DNA from: Paraburkholderia haematera
GTDB taxonomy: Bacteria; Pseudomonadota; Gammaproteobacteria; Burkholderiales; Burkholderiaceae
Reading direction: 5' to 3'
Assembly: GCF_905220975.1 (NCBI RefSeq)
Contig: NZ_CAJNBK010000009.1
Location: forward strand, 62,001 to 126,000
DNA: 64,000 nt
Within the stretch, counting starts at the first letter, position 1; every line of letters begins with the position of its first letter. The translations under genes were made by a program, and so were the position numbers. This document shows, piece after piece, positions 19,191-27,114 of the stretch. Under the pieces are notes generated by a model, which saw only the letters and a list, made by a program, of their open reading frames with translations, did no database searches and was not told where the DNA came from.

Positions 19191-20057
19191 TCAGGCGCTC
19201 GTGACCGTCCCAAACGTCACACCCCGGCGTTGCAGCCAACGACGGTACGCGATCGATGCGGCGTCAGCGCGCGCAGGCGTTTCCGTCCGCGCTCCTAATG
19301 GAAGACGCGCGGGCAGCTGGTTCTCGAGAATCGGCTTGTCCTGACCAAAAATGGTTTGTTGAAACGCGATCAACTGCGTGTCGTTGTGAGCTTCGTCGTA
19401 TAGCAACATCATTAAATGTGCGCGGCTTTCCACACCGCTCAGCGGCTGGACGAACAATGCAATGACATCGCGCTGGTCGGGTCGAGCGGGGCTCGACTTG
19501 TACAAGATTGCACTGAACGGTTGCATCACCCGGTACGTGTAATGAACGTCCATTCCCGACGAGGCGGCAGCCGCCGCTTTCGGCTGCCAGAAGACACAGT
19601 CGGTTGCCCACAATTCGTCGTTATCGTCCAGCGCGACCCGGTACTCCTTCACTTCCGTATGCGGTTCCTTGCCAAGAATTTCGGTGTGCACATAGGGGAA
19701 GTGGCCCATGTCCAGAAAATTTTCGATCATCCGCAAGCCTGACGTCCGCACGCCGAAGGCGCCACAGTCGATGAGCCGCCGACCTGGCTGGTCGAATTCG
19801 GGCAGCAGAAATAGCGGTGCTTTCGGCTCACCTAACGAAACCCATGTGTAGCCGTAGCGGTCCATCGCCCGATACCGCTCCTTGGACGTTGGGTATGGAG
19901 CCGCTACCGGGCCGTCCTCTTCTCGCCAGATGGCAACAGGCCGCCCGAGCAACTTCGTGGTCGTGGCGAACGCCGTTAGGCGCTGGGCGGCGCAGACGAC
20001 AAACCAATCGTCACGAAGGACGTTGTCTAACGAGTCTTCCTGCTGATTGATCATCAC
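19191..20057 (-). CDS. Rieske-type oxygenase catalytic subunit lacking the Rieske centre (paralog 2)
   Basis: Tandem paralog of the next gene, 288 residues and of near-equal length. The iron-site motif MIENFLDMGHFPYVH gives Asn113, Asp116, His119 and His124, and FGQDKPILENQ holds the candidate Asp ligand. Its N-terminus likewise keeps TTKLLGRPVAIWREEDG and DRYGYTWVSLGEP but lacks every Rieske cluster ligand. The C-terminal halves of the two paralogs are highly similar (ADAxSIAYRRWL), while the N-terminal parts differ more. The two may act on different methyl positions, or form a mixed oligomer. Two adjacent ATG codons (20057 and 20054) are possible starts. Confidence 0.87.
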   Translation of the reverse strand: MMINQQEDSLDNVLRDDWFVVCAAQRLTAFATTTKLLGRPVAIWREEDGPVAAPYPTSKERYRAMDRYGYTWVSLGEPKAPLFLLPEFDQPGRRLIDCGAFGVRTSGLRMIENFLDMGHFPYVHTEILGKEPHTEVKEYRVALDDNDELWATDCVFWQPKAAAAASSGMDVHYTYRVMQPFSAILYKSSPARPDQRDVIALFVQPLSGVESRAHLMMLLYDEAHNDTQLIAFQQTIFGQDKPILENQLPARLPLGARTETPARADAASIAYRRWLQRRGVTFGTVTSA

Positions 20058-20076
20058 GAACTCCAGGTAAGATCGC

Positions 20077-20772
20077 TCATTGCGCGACTAGCTCGATTTG
20101 ATTTCGCAAAGTCTTGAAGGCGGAAGTCGCGCGCTTTAGCGTCTGCATCCTGCTGTCCCCCGATGGGGGGGTGTCCGCCCAGAGATACGCGACCGTGCGG
20201 TCGGATGCCATGGGTTGCAAAAAGAGGAGCGTAGATTCGCCGCCATCGGTGCCAGAAGCCAAAACCGCATGGCCTCTATCTTCGTATTTCTGATCGACTT
20301 GATTTAGCAAAGACACACGGACTTCCTCCGGTGCCCGGTAGAGCACAAAGCCGCGGCAAAACGATCGCGCGGCCCGACCGAGATCGAGTGGAGACCATGG
20401 TGCATCGCTGAGCGTGACCCACACCATGCCCTGATCTTCCCGAACGGAGAACGTTTTAGCGCACGCGCTCTTCGGCGGAGTCAGTGTCGGATTGGCGGGA
20501 ATCGTCAAACATTGCCCCTGCGGCGCAAATTTCCAACCGTGATAAGCGCAAATCAATGTGTCGCCGACAATCCGCCCAAGCGTAAAGCGGGTGCCTCTAT
20601 GCGGACAGCGGTTCTCCCATGCGTGCAATTCCCCGTCGGACGAGCGCCAGAGCGCCAACTCCTGACCATCAAGAAACGCCTGCACGATCAAACCAGCTTG
20701 AATTTCGTTAGAAGCTGCGACCGGGTACCAATGAGCAGTCGCATCAAAGCGCTCAAACCCGAGTTTTTCCAA
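20077..20772 (-). CDS. Stand-alone Rieske [2Fe-2S] protein
   Basis: Protein of 231 residues whose first 125 residues are a complete Rieske domain: CPHRG gives Cys56 and His58, CAYHGW gives Cys75 and His78. The remaining 100 or so residues resemble a shortened oxygenase catalytic domain without the iron-binding motif, so it cannot hydroxylate by itself. It is the first gene of the operon, 19 bp before the paired Rieske-less oxygenases, and is the obvious electron donor for them. The start is a TTG with GGGAG six bases upstream. In NdmD a Rieske domain is fused to the reductase; here it is free. Confidence 0.9.
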   Translation of the reverse strand: MEKLGFERFDATAHWYPVAASNEIQAGLIVQAFLDGQELALWRSSDGELHAWENRCPHRGTRFTLGRIVGDTLICAYHGWKFAPQGQCLTIPANPTLTPPKSACAKTFSVREDQGMVWVTLSDAPWSPLDLGRAARSFCRGFVLYRAPEEVRVSLLNQVDQKYEDRGHAVLASGTDGGESTLLFLQPMASDRTVAYLWADTPPSGDSRMQTLKRATSAFKTLRNQIELVAQ

Positions 20773-21624
20773 TTAACACTCCCGTTTGTTTCTAAAGTTT
20801 CCCTGGACCCCGCATCGTCGCCGCGGGTTTGACAACCGAAAGCATCGCAACCGCAGCGCCCCCGGTCGCAATGTCCTGCGACATCGAGCTAACCGATACC
20901 GGGTTGTTGGAACATTAAAGTTTGCTGAGGACGGCCGTAAGGGGGAAAAAATGAAGGGTCGTTCCAATTTTGAAACACCACTTGGCGATCTAACGGAGAC
21001 GCGTGGTTTCTAGCCGAGGCAACCCATACGCCGAGTGCCCTGCCTCAGGTAGACAAAGCTCCGTCCCTTCTGTTTGAATGTGGGATCTCTACGATGCGTG
21101 CCATGCGGGCACCTCGAAGCCGAAAGTAGCAGCGTAGATAGCGAAACCGCACACGAGTGGGTCGAAAGTACGCATTCGCTGAATGCGTAAGCGGCGGTCC
21201 GGGACGGGCAAGTCATGAATGGCCGTTCGGCAACCTGCAGCGGCCACCTCAAGGCCGATGAGCAAACGTCGGCTCCGGCCGATCACCCGCTCTTTATGTC
21301 GCCTCGGCCAACGGCAGATTGTCGGCCGAAGCGGACGTTGGGACGGGCTGGATCCAGCGTCAGCAATGTGTTCCATTGATGACGCTGACGCCGTCAAGCA
21401 ACTGAACGGCCGCTGTTCCACTTGGTGAACTCACACTCCCGACCCAACTTGGCCACACGCCGATTGAGGACAAAGGTCAGCTACGGGACCAGCAGCGGAC
21501 GCTGGCCCGAACCTCGCAAAATCGGTCGCGACTATTCAGGATAGGGCCGTCTGAGAGTTCGCCATTATTCACCCAGCTTATCGCCGGTCGAAATAACGTT
21601 TGCGAACTTTCTGTTAGCGCCTCG
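20773..21624. other. Intergenic region upstream of the oxygenase operon
   Basis: About 850 bases without a supported gene. The left end must hold the promoter of the minus-strand Rieske operon, but no clear sigma-70 boxes were found. The rest is repeat-like debris, including the copy at 21358-21446. Confidence 0.5.
21358..21446 (+). repeat. Dispersed intergenic repeat, copy 2
   Basis: Shares CGTCAGCAATGTG at its start and CTCACACTCCCG near its end with 3188-3272, with partly matching sequence between. Both copies are intergenic and in the same orientation. Confidence 0.55.
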
Positions 21625-22080
21625 TCACACTTGTACGCGCTGGATGGCGCCAGCGACCGCTCGCACGGCGAGCAGGTATCCATCAACACCAAGGCCACAT
21701 ATCACGCCGCGTGCCACCAATGAGATCAGCGAATGTCGATACTGTTCCTCCCGCTGATGGATGTTGGTGATGTGCACCTCAATCACAGGTTGGCGAATCA
21801 GCTTGACTGCATCCAGCACGGGTATCGACGCAAACGAAAACCCCGCTGGGTTGATGACGACGGCCGCGTCCTTCTCGAAGGCTTCCTGCAACCAGTCGAC
21901 CATCACGCCTTCGTGGTTCGTTTGGCGAAAATCGCATTCCAGGCCAAGCTCGGCCGTGAGGGCTTCAGTACGCTCTTTCACCTGAGCAAGGGTCGTCGTG
22001 CCATACAGGTGCGGTTCGCGCTTGCCGAGCATGTTCAGGTTCGAACCGTTCAGGACATAAACAAGTGGTTTCATCTGCAT
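21625..22080 (-). CDS. aroQ: Type II 3-dehydroquinate dehydratase, divergent
   Basis: Small enzyme of about 151 residues, family of dodecameric dehydratases that turn 3-dehydroquinate into 3-dehydroshikimate. Visible active-site parts are NGSNLNMLGKREPHLYG (the Asn, Arg and catalytic Tyr), VIEVHITNIHQREE (the general-acid His) and a following Arg. The loop that normally reads N-A-G-G-x-T-H-T-S is INPAGFSFAS, so the conserved His (His81 in the M. tuberculosis numbering) is Phe. This suggests a catabolic or altered-function paralog. The start could be ATG 22080 or ATG 22074; AGG upstream fits either. It follows a broken MHS-type transporter, a partnership common in quinate/shikimate use. Confidence 0.85.
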   Translation of the reverse strand: MQMKPLVYVLNGSNLNMLGKREPHLYGTTTLAQVKERTEALTAELGLECDFRQTNHEGVMVDWLQEAFEKDAAVVINPAGFSFASIPVLDAVKLIRQPVIEVHITNIHQREEQYRHSLISLVARGVICGLGVDGYLLAVRAVAGAIQRVQV

Positions 22081-22090
22081 TGCCTGCGTT

Positions 22091-22756
22091 TCAGTGAGAA
22101 TGGGATTGAGTGGGCGCGTGCGCTGATGATCCAATGACTTCTTCCGCAGAGTCGACTCGGTTCATGTCGATACCCAGCGTTTCGGGGGCGGTGAGGATTG
22201 CGATAAGCGAAATGACGTTGAACGTGACGCACACTGTGACAACGGCCCACGGGGAGCCATTGCAAAGGGCGAAGAGCCAGACCGCAAGAACAGGCATCGG
22301 CCCCCCAGCGACCAGATTGGCACCGGTATAGGCAAGCGCCGAGCCGGAGTAGCGCACGTTGGTTGGGAATGCCTCAGCGAATGCAACGGGTTGGATGCCG
22401 CTCTGGAATTGGGTGAATCCGAGAAAGAAGCCCATTGCTGTCAGCATGGGCACGAAACTCTTCGTATCAAGAATCTGAAAGTACACGAACAACATGAGCA
22501 AGGTCCCGGTCGAGCCGATCGCGAGAGCTTTCTTGCGACCGATACGATCGCTCAGCATGCCGCCGGCTAGCGCGCCGACGATGGCACACACGTTCGCGCC
22601 CATCAACAGCAGGACGCCCGTCTGTTTCGGCACGCCCAGCGTTTTCGTGACATAACTCAACGAGAACACAACGATCAGATAGAACATGATTCGATTGCAG
22701 CAGCGCTCGGGAAAACTCACCCAAACGTTAGCTTCGAGGCCATAAGACATCATGCG
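22091..22756 (-). pseudogene. C-terminal half of an MHS/shikimate-type MFS transporter
   Basis: The frame encodes only the last six membrane segments of a 12-segment MFS carrier. GGMLSDRIGRKKALAIG is the loop motif of the second half, and the end APETLGIDMN is typical of the metabolite:H+ symporter branch. Upstream of about 22756 the frame stays open to 22978, but that part does not look like the missing first half. The gene was therefore cut by a rearrangement. The aroQ gene follows within a few bases. Confidence 0.78.
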
Positions 22757-23711
22757 CTGCTTCTCAATGACAGAGGGCTCGCGGTGCAACATGGAGTCGG
22801 CAACTGGCGCATTACCGACATTGGGCACAATGCTGTCGCCTCGAATCCGGCGCACGTAACTCATATGCACACCAAACTCAGTCAATGATGCGCCAGAAAA
22901 TGGAGGGCCCGGCGGAAGCCGGGCGAATTTCGGACGCAAAAGCCATTCAGTCAAACGCCTTTCAGCCGCTCCCGGCACGCACGCCGCAGATCATTCACTC
23001 GCCGCAGATTGCAGTCAACCTCGGACAGGCCACCTCTTTTGGGCCGGACGCCGCCTTTACCGCGATGCAGTCTGCAATCGGCGAATTGATGCGGGCCCAG
23101 GGGATGAAGCAGGAAACCGCCAAGTATGCGGCCAGTACCCGACGTTGCGCAGGCGATAGCGATGCACGGCTTGCATGCAAGCAGGAAAACGACGTCCTGC
23201 GCGAGTCGGTTGTTGGGCGGTCTCGCCGCCTGACGAGGAATCCGGCAAGACGCCAGCTTCCGCCTTTGCGCCGTCAAGATTTAGTTTGCTTTTCGACGGC
23301 ATTGAGCGCATGGTGAAATGATTCAGATGTATCTGGTCACGCTTTTTTCGCATCCGGACAGGCATGGTTTCATGACGGTCAGTATCGCTAAGGAGCGCGT
23401 CATCTTGACCATTCCCACCATCGGATACCAAAGGTACGAGCTACATGCGTACTCTCGCCAGGTATTCCGTGACCCGTATGCCAACGGTCCAAGGCCGTTC
23501 TCATCGATCGTGCGAATCGACAACATTCCGTCCACCGAGGTCAAGGCCCTGCGCCAGGCGGCGTTGTTCGACACGGTAAGTCCCACCACCGCGGGCGACG
23601 CCATCGACCTCGCGATGCAATACGGCAAAGACATTGTCGATGGCAAGGTTCCGGCGGCTGGACTCCGACACGCCGAATGCCAGTCAGTCCCCAGCTCGAG
23701 TGGAGCAGGTC
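22757..23711. other. Region with two doubtful open frames
   Basis: Plus-strand frames at 22885-23316 and 23318-23809 have a partly protein-like composition, for example RVILTIPTIGYQRYELHAYS in the second. Neither has a good ribosome binding site or recognised family, and the second runs out of frame into the HicB-like gene. They may be remnants. The 22757 end marks the break in the transporter gene. Confidence 0.3.
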
Positions 23712-24143
23712 ATGCAATATCCGCTTTATGTTCACCGCGACGGCGATACCGGCTTTCGTGCCAGTTTTCCAGATTTTCCCCGAGCGGCTGCGCGTGGCCG
23801 TTCGTTTGATGAAGTAAAACGCAATGCGCAGGAGGTTGTCGAATTGATGTACGACCGCAGCGAGCAACTCATACCCGCTCCCACCTGCAGTACGTCTGAA
23901 TTGCAATCGCTCGACATGGACGACGGGCGTGGGATCTGGATGTTCATCGAGATCAATCTGGCGCGGGTTACCTCGAAAGCCGTGAGCGTTCAATTCAGTC
24001 TGCCCGGGAGTCTGCTGCAGCGAGTCGATGCTGCAGCAAAAGAACGTCACTTGACTCGCTCCATGTTCATTGCGCTGGCTGCCGTACACGAACTTGAGAA
24101 CCGATACGAAGGGCAATTGCTCTGTACGCCGGTTTCCCGGTAG
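23712..24143 (+). CDS. HicB-family antitoxin-like protein
   Basis: Protein of 143 residues. The N-terminal half has the HicB fold pattern MQYPLYVHRDGDTGFRASFP followed by GRSFDEVKRNAQEVVELM, a partial RNase-H-like module. The C-terminal half, VSVQFSLPGSLLQRVDAAA followed by RSMFIALAAVHEL, resembles a ribbon-helix-helix or HTH DNA-binding segment. HicB proteins neutralise the HicA mRNA-interferase and repress their own operon. No HicA-sized toxin gene is seen on either side, so it looks like an orphan. ATG 23712 follows GGAG at the right distance. Confidence 0.75.
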   Translation: MQYPLYVHRDGDTGFRASFPDFPRAAARGRSFDEVKRNAQEVVELMYDRSEQLIPAPTCSTSELQSLDMDDGRGIWMFIEINLARVTSKAVSVQFSLPGSLLQRVDAAAKERHLTRSMFIALAAVHELENRYEGQLLCTPVSR

Positions 24144-24289
24144 GTGTTCGTGGACGGATGACACCGCTCGCGCTACGACGGGCGTCAGGAATCAAACCCG
24201 AACTTACGATGTGTCGCGTCGTCCCGACTATCGAGGGCGGCGCCAACCGCCTGTTGGCGAACCACTTTTTTCCATAGTAGGAGTGCATC

Positions 24290-24496
24290 ATGATTGATGA
24301 CCAGGTAAATGCCGAAGAACTGGCAGAAAGCAGGAGGCAGAGAGAGGCCGCGGCGAATGCGACGGATGATGGCATGCCGGTGGCCCCGGAAAATGAAAAG
24401 CGGGTTGCCGAAGGGATTCAGTACAGAGGGCCGAAGCAATGGGTCAGGCACGCAAGGAAATTGCTGGGTGCTGGAAGCGGCTTTATGCGACCTTGA
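24290..24496 (+). CDS. Small hydrophilic hypothetical protein
   Basis: Open frame of 68 residues beginning MIDDQVNAEELAESRRQRE, with strong ribosome binding site AGGAG seven bases before the ATG. The product is highly charged and helical in appearance, with no membrane segment or known motif. It stands alone among small genes. The good initiation signal is the main reason to accept it. Confidence 0.5.
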   Translation: MIDDQVNAEELAESRRQREAAANATDDGMPVAPENEKRVAEGIQYRGPKQWVRHARKLLGAGSGFMRP

Positions 24497-24835
24497 ACGT
24501 CGGTGACTCGTAAGGAAGATATTGTTCCGCCCAGAGCGGCGGAAGCGGAAGAACCGGCGAAGCGTCGGTTTTTCTGCGGTGGCGCGGCATCGTCCCGGTA
24601 CGAGGGCTCCGACGTCAGATCTGCTGGTGCAGGTATGACAAGAATGGGTACGGTGCCATACCGCGATCCAGGCGAGGCGGCATGGATCTCGACGTGAAGC
24701 CGCATGCGTGAAGCCATCCGCGGCTCGTGTGACAAGTTCGGGCCACCCGACACCCTGTACGGTAGCGTGCAGACATGCCAGCCCGGCCGGTACAGACTTG
24801 ATCCGCGACACCGAATCACCTCTGCAAGGATCCTG

Positions 24836-25087
24836 ATGTCGAGCAACCAATTCGAAATAGACCTGATGCATCTCGAACGGATCATTCCGCTACTTGTGCA
24901 CGGAAATCCGCTCGCGCTAGCGTACTGGCGACGTCGCGTTTCGTCGCTATCGACGCAGCAGGGCCTGCTTCCCGGTGGAACCAGGCGCGTAACCCGACTG
25001 CTTGATGTATTCGATGAAGTCGAGCGCGCATTGATAACAGGCAAGGCCACCGCCCGACGGTCACCGGGATGCACAGCGAAGCGTTGA
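24836..25087 (+). CDS. Small hypothetical protein
   Basis: Open frame of 83 residues starting MSSNQFEIDLMHLERIIPLL, with AAGGA five bases before the ATG. The middle is amphipathic (RRVTRLLDVFDEVERALITG) and the C-terminus is basic. No family recognised. The longer frame from 24704 has no better start. The preceding stretch 24497-24835 shows nothing else convincing. Confidence 0.45.
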   Translation: MSSNQFEIDLMHLERIIPLLVHGNPLALAYWRRRVSSLSTQQGLLPGGTRRVTRLLDVFDEVERALITGKATARRSPGCTAKR

Positions 25088-25309
25088 CGTCCCGGTCACA
25101 GCGACTTCAAATCCGGTGACAGGTGCTCGAATTCCCGCTGCATCACGATGCAACACTCGCAGACATGCCTGATGTAGCGGGGGGCTGCGGTGACGCCTCT
25201 CAAGACCGCGTAGACGGACCGGCTCAATGGTACCGGAGTAGCGGAATGGGGCCTGCCCACGATGGCGGGCGAAGTGAATTTTCGCCCGCATCGCATCGAC
25301 GAGACCCTA

Positions 25310-25516
25310 TCACTCCTTCCCCCCACCGTTGATCCCGCTTCCACTTCGCCATACCTGCTTTCCCCGCTCGGAGAGCTCGCCGCAACTATGCTCCGCGTCG
25401 GCCTCCGTCCCTTCTACCGCCATTTCGCCGCCAGCCTGTTCCTGTGCCTTCTGCTTCTGCATGTGCCGCGCTGCCACGGCTTCATCGTGCGACCTGCCTG
25501 CGTAATTCATGGTCAT
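25310..25516 (-). CDS. Small hydrophilic protein with a repeated C-terminal block
   Basis: Open frame of 68 residues starting MTMNYAGRSHDEAVAARHMQ, preceded by GGAGGAG eight bases before the ATG. The product is polar and rich in Gln, Glu and Ala, with no known motif. Its last 25 codons lie in a 75-bp block that recurs at 39357-39431 without the rest of the gene. It is part of a run of tiny minus-strand genes, each with its own ribosome binding site. Confidence 0.5.
   Translation of the reverse strand: MTMNYAGRSHDEAVAARHMQKQKAQEQAGGEMAVEGTEADAEHSCGELSERGKQVWRSGSGINGGGKE
25311..25386 (-). repeat. 75-bp repeat, copy A (end of a small gene)
   Basis: Read on the minus strand from GTTGCGGCGAG to GGAGTG, it matches 39357-39431 with only about nine differences. 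Shared runs include AAGCAGGTATG and GCGGGATCAACGG. Confidence 0.75.
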
Positions 25517-25572
25517 CTCGCCAACTCCTCCAAAAAGTAGTCTTTGCAACCTGCCAATCTGCCCAGCGCGTG

Positions 25573-25740
25573 TCACTTCTGGAGCGACAATCCCAATTGC
25601 TTGCGTAGCCGGTCCAATACATGGTGCTCATCCATCCAACGGATCTCCCGCTTGCGCAGAAGGCTGCGCCTGTATCGCCGCAGAGACACGCCGAACATCA
25701 GCGCCAGCCCGACCGCGATGCCCCACATTGCGTACGTCAT
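25573..25740 (-). CDS. Tiny single-span membrane protein A
   Basis: Open frame of 55 residues, starting MTYAMWGIAVGLALMFGVSL, one membrane segment followed by a strongly basic tail (RRYRRSLLRKREIRWMDEHH). AAGGA lies a few bases before the ATG. The layout, a single N-terminal helix then a charged tail with WMDEH, parallels the gene at 25845-26003 (WLDAH), so the two look like diverged tandem paralogs. Predicted inner-membrane location; function unknown. Confidence 0.55.
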   Translation of the reverse strand: MTYAMWGIAVGLALMFGVSLRRYRRSLLRKREIRWMDEHHVLDRLRKQLGLSLQK

Positions 25741-25844
25741 ATCATCCTTTTCAATCTGTTCTCGCTTTACATCAGGCGACAGACCGCACGATAGAGAAAT
25801 AGCACGCGCGCGCCCCAGCGTTTCCGAAAATCATGTTGAATCAC

Positions 25845-26003
25845 TCAGTGCTTATGGCGCAGCCAGTCGCGAATCGGATGCGCGTCTAGCCAACGGGTCA
25901 TCGGCTCGTCCTTGTGTTCTCGCCTGTACCGCGCCTCTGTGAATATCGCGACGCACAGCAGCACGACGATCCCCACTACAAAACTGATCATTGACTGGCT
26001 CAT
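25845..26003 (-). CDS. Tiny single-span membrane protein B
   Basis: Open frame of 52 residues, MSQSMISFVVGIVVLLCVAIF as a single membrane helix followed by a charged tail with EPMTRWLDAHPIRDWLRHKH. The ribosome binding site AAAGGAGG lies about five bases before the ATG, one of the best in the window, so the gene is likely real. It resembles the neighbour at 25573-25740 in plan. A role as a membrane-associated regulator is possible but not shown. Confidence 0.65.
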   Translation of the reverse strand: MSQSMISFVVGIVVLLCVAIFTEARYRREHKDEPMTRWLDAHPIRDWLRHKH

Positions 26004-26138
26004 TGCAGCCTCCTTTGAGGTCAGAACCATGCTTATATTTTAGGTGAACAGATAAATAGCAGGAGTCATCTTCATTCAATGCTCCTTGTTTCGTGCGAAC
26101 CCTGTTGCGCAGCTGCATAGTGCGATACAGGTGCGCCG

Positions 26139-26423
26139 CTACTCAGCGGATCCGAGGATGACGTCCACAGCGGCCTGGCCGGCGATCTCCGAAACAAGGT
26201 AGGCCCACCGGCGCGAAAACGGACCGCCTCGTATCTTGATGCGCTCGCCGAGCGCCACCACCCCAGGGGGCCTGATGGGTCCTTCAATGCGAAACCAGGC
26301 ATCGAACATTTCCGCCGACGTGGGCAGCAGATCCACGTCAGAAACAATCTGGCTCTTGAGTTTGCCGCAGGTAAAGTCCAGCAGCGCCACCACCCGAACA
26401 TAGCGTGCGCTTGCCGATTTCAT
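26139..26423 (-). CDS. Hypothetical protein with a KOW-like C-terminus
   Basis: Open frame of 94 residues. The C-terminal part VALGERIKIRGGPFSRRWAY followed by VDVILG resembles the KOW segment of NusG-type transcription factors, where a GxxVRIxxGPF turn is typical. The N-terminal part (VRVVALLDFTCGK) is not recognisable as a NusG N-terminal domain. No good ribosome binding site precedes the ATG. It may be a truncated NusG paralog or unrelated. Confidence 0.4.
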   Translation of the reverse strand: MKSASARYVRVVALLDFTCGKLKSQIVSDVDLLPTSAEMFDAWFRIEGPIRPPGVVALGERIKIRGGPFSRRWAYLVSEIAGQAAVDVILGSAE

Positions 26424-26760
26424 CCGATGAATTCAGTTCATCGCGACGAGCGGTGGAATCAGACTTCGATCCCGAGTGGGTGGCTCCTGGCAAGCGCCGC
26501 ACGCGTACAGTGAGATTGCGTCGAGGCGCTGCCCCTTCGTCGCAGGCGGATTCCTCCAGCGCGAGGTTGACACCCGGCACGCAGCGAACTCGCAATCTCG
26601 TCGCGCAAACCCCGATTTGGTCACGTGAGCTGCTGTTTTCGGCACGCAGAAGTCTGTTGTCCGTTGCCAGGCGCCGCGAGTATTCGCCACTGTCTGACAA
26701 ACGTGCGCCCGACAACGTAGAGCACAATGTTGAACGGCTGGCCCGTAGCGCAAGCGTTGG
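26424..26760. other. Gap without a supported gene
   Basis: Frames on both strands here have basic, low-complexity products typical of shadow translation. Nothing recognised. Confidence 0.5.
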
Positions 26761-26895
26761 CTATTTGGCTTGCTCGGCCGTGTTATGGATGGCCTGGCCG
26801 CCCTTCGAAATGTCTTCGCCCGCACCCGCAACGGTGTTGCAGCCCGCGAGGAACGCGGTACCGGCGATCAGAAACAGAGCAATGAGTCGCGTCAT
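26761..26895 (-). CDS. Entericidin EcnA/B family lipoprotein
   Basis: Lipoprotein of 44 residues: signal MTRLIALFLIAGTAFLAGC with a lipobox ending at Cys19, then the family stretch NTVAGAGEDISKGGQAI. Entericidins are small envelope lipoproteins linked to stress or stationary-phase physiology. GGAGAACAAC precedes the ATG. Monocistronic and complete. Confidence 0.88.
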   Translation of the reverse strand: MTRLIALFLIAGTAFLAGCNTVAGAGEDISKGGQAIHNTAEQAK

Positions 26896-27114
26896 GTTGT
26901 TCTCCTTCCACAGATTTTTGGCCGCGGCAGGCGGTGGCGAGCCGGAACATGCGTGGGCTCCGTGCACCTATCCGGGCCAGCGCGGCACAGGCGATGGTGG
27001 CACCCCTGATCACCGTCGGAACCCAAGCGACGTCGCCCCCTTAAGGGTGTGCAGGGCGCTCCACGAAGCCGGGAATTGGCAGATCCGGAAGCATTTTCGC
27101 GACAGAGCTGTAGC

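Noticed and set aside
20773..20960. Sigma-70 promoter for the Rieske operon
   Set aside because: A TTGTCA hexamer is present but no acceptable -10 box lies at the right distance.
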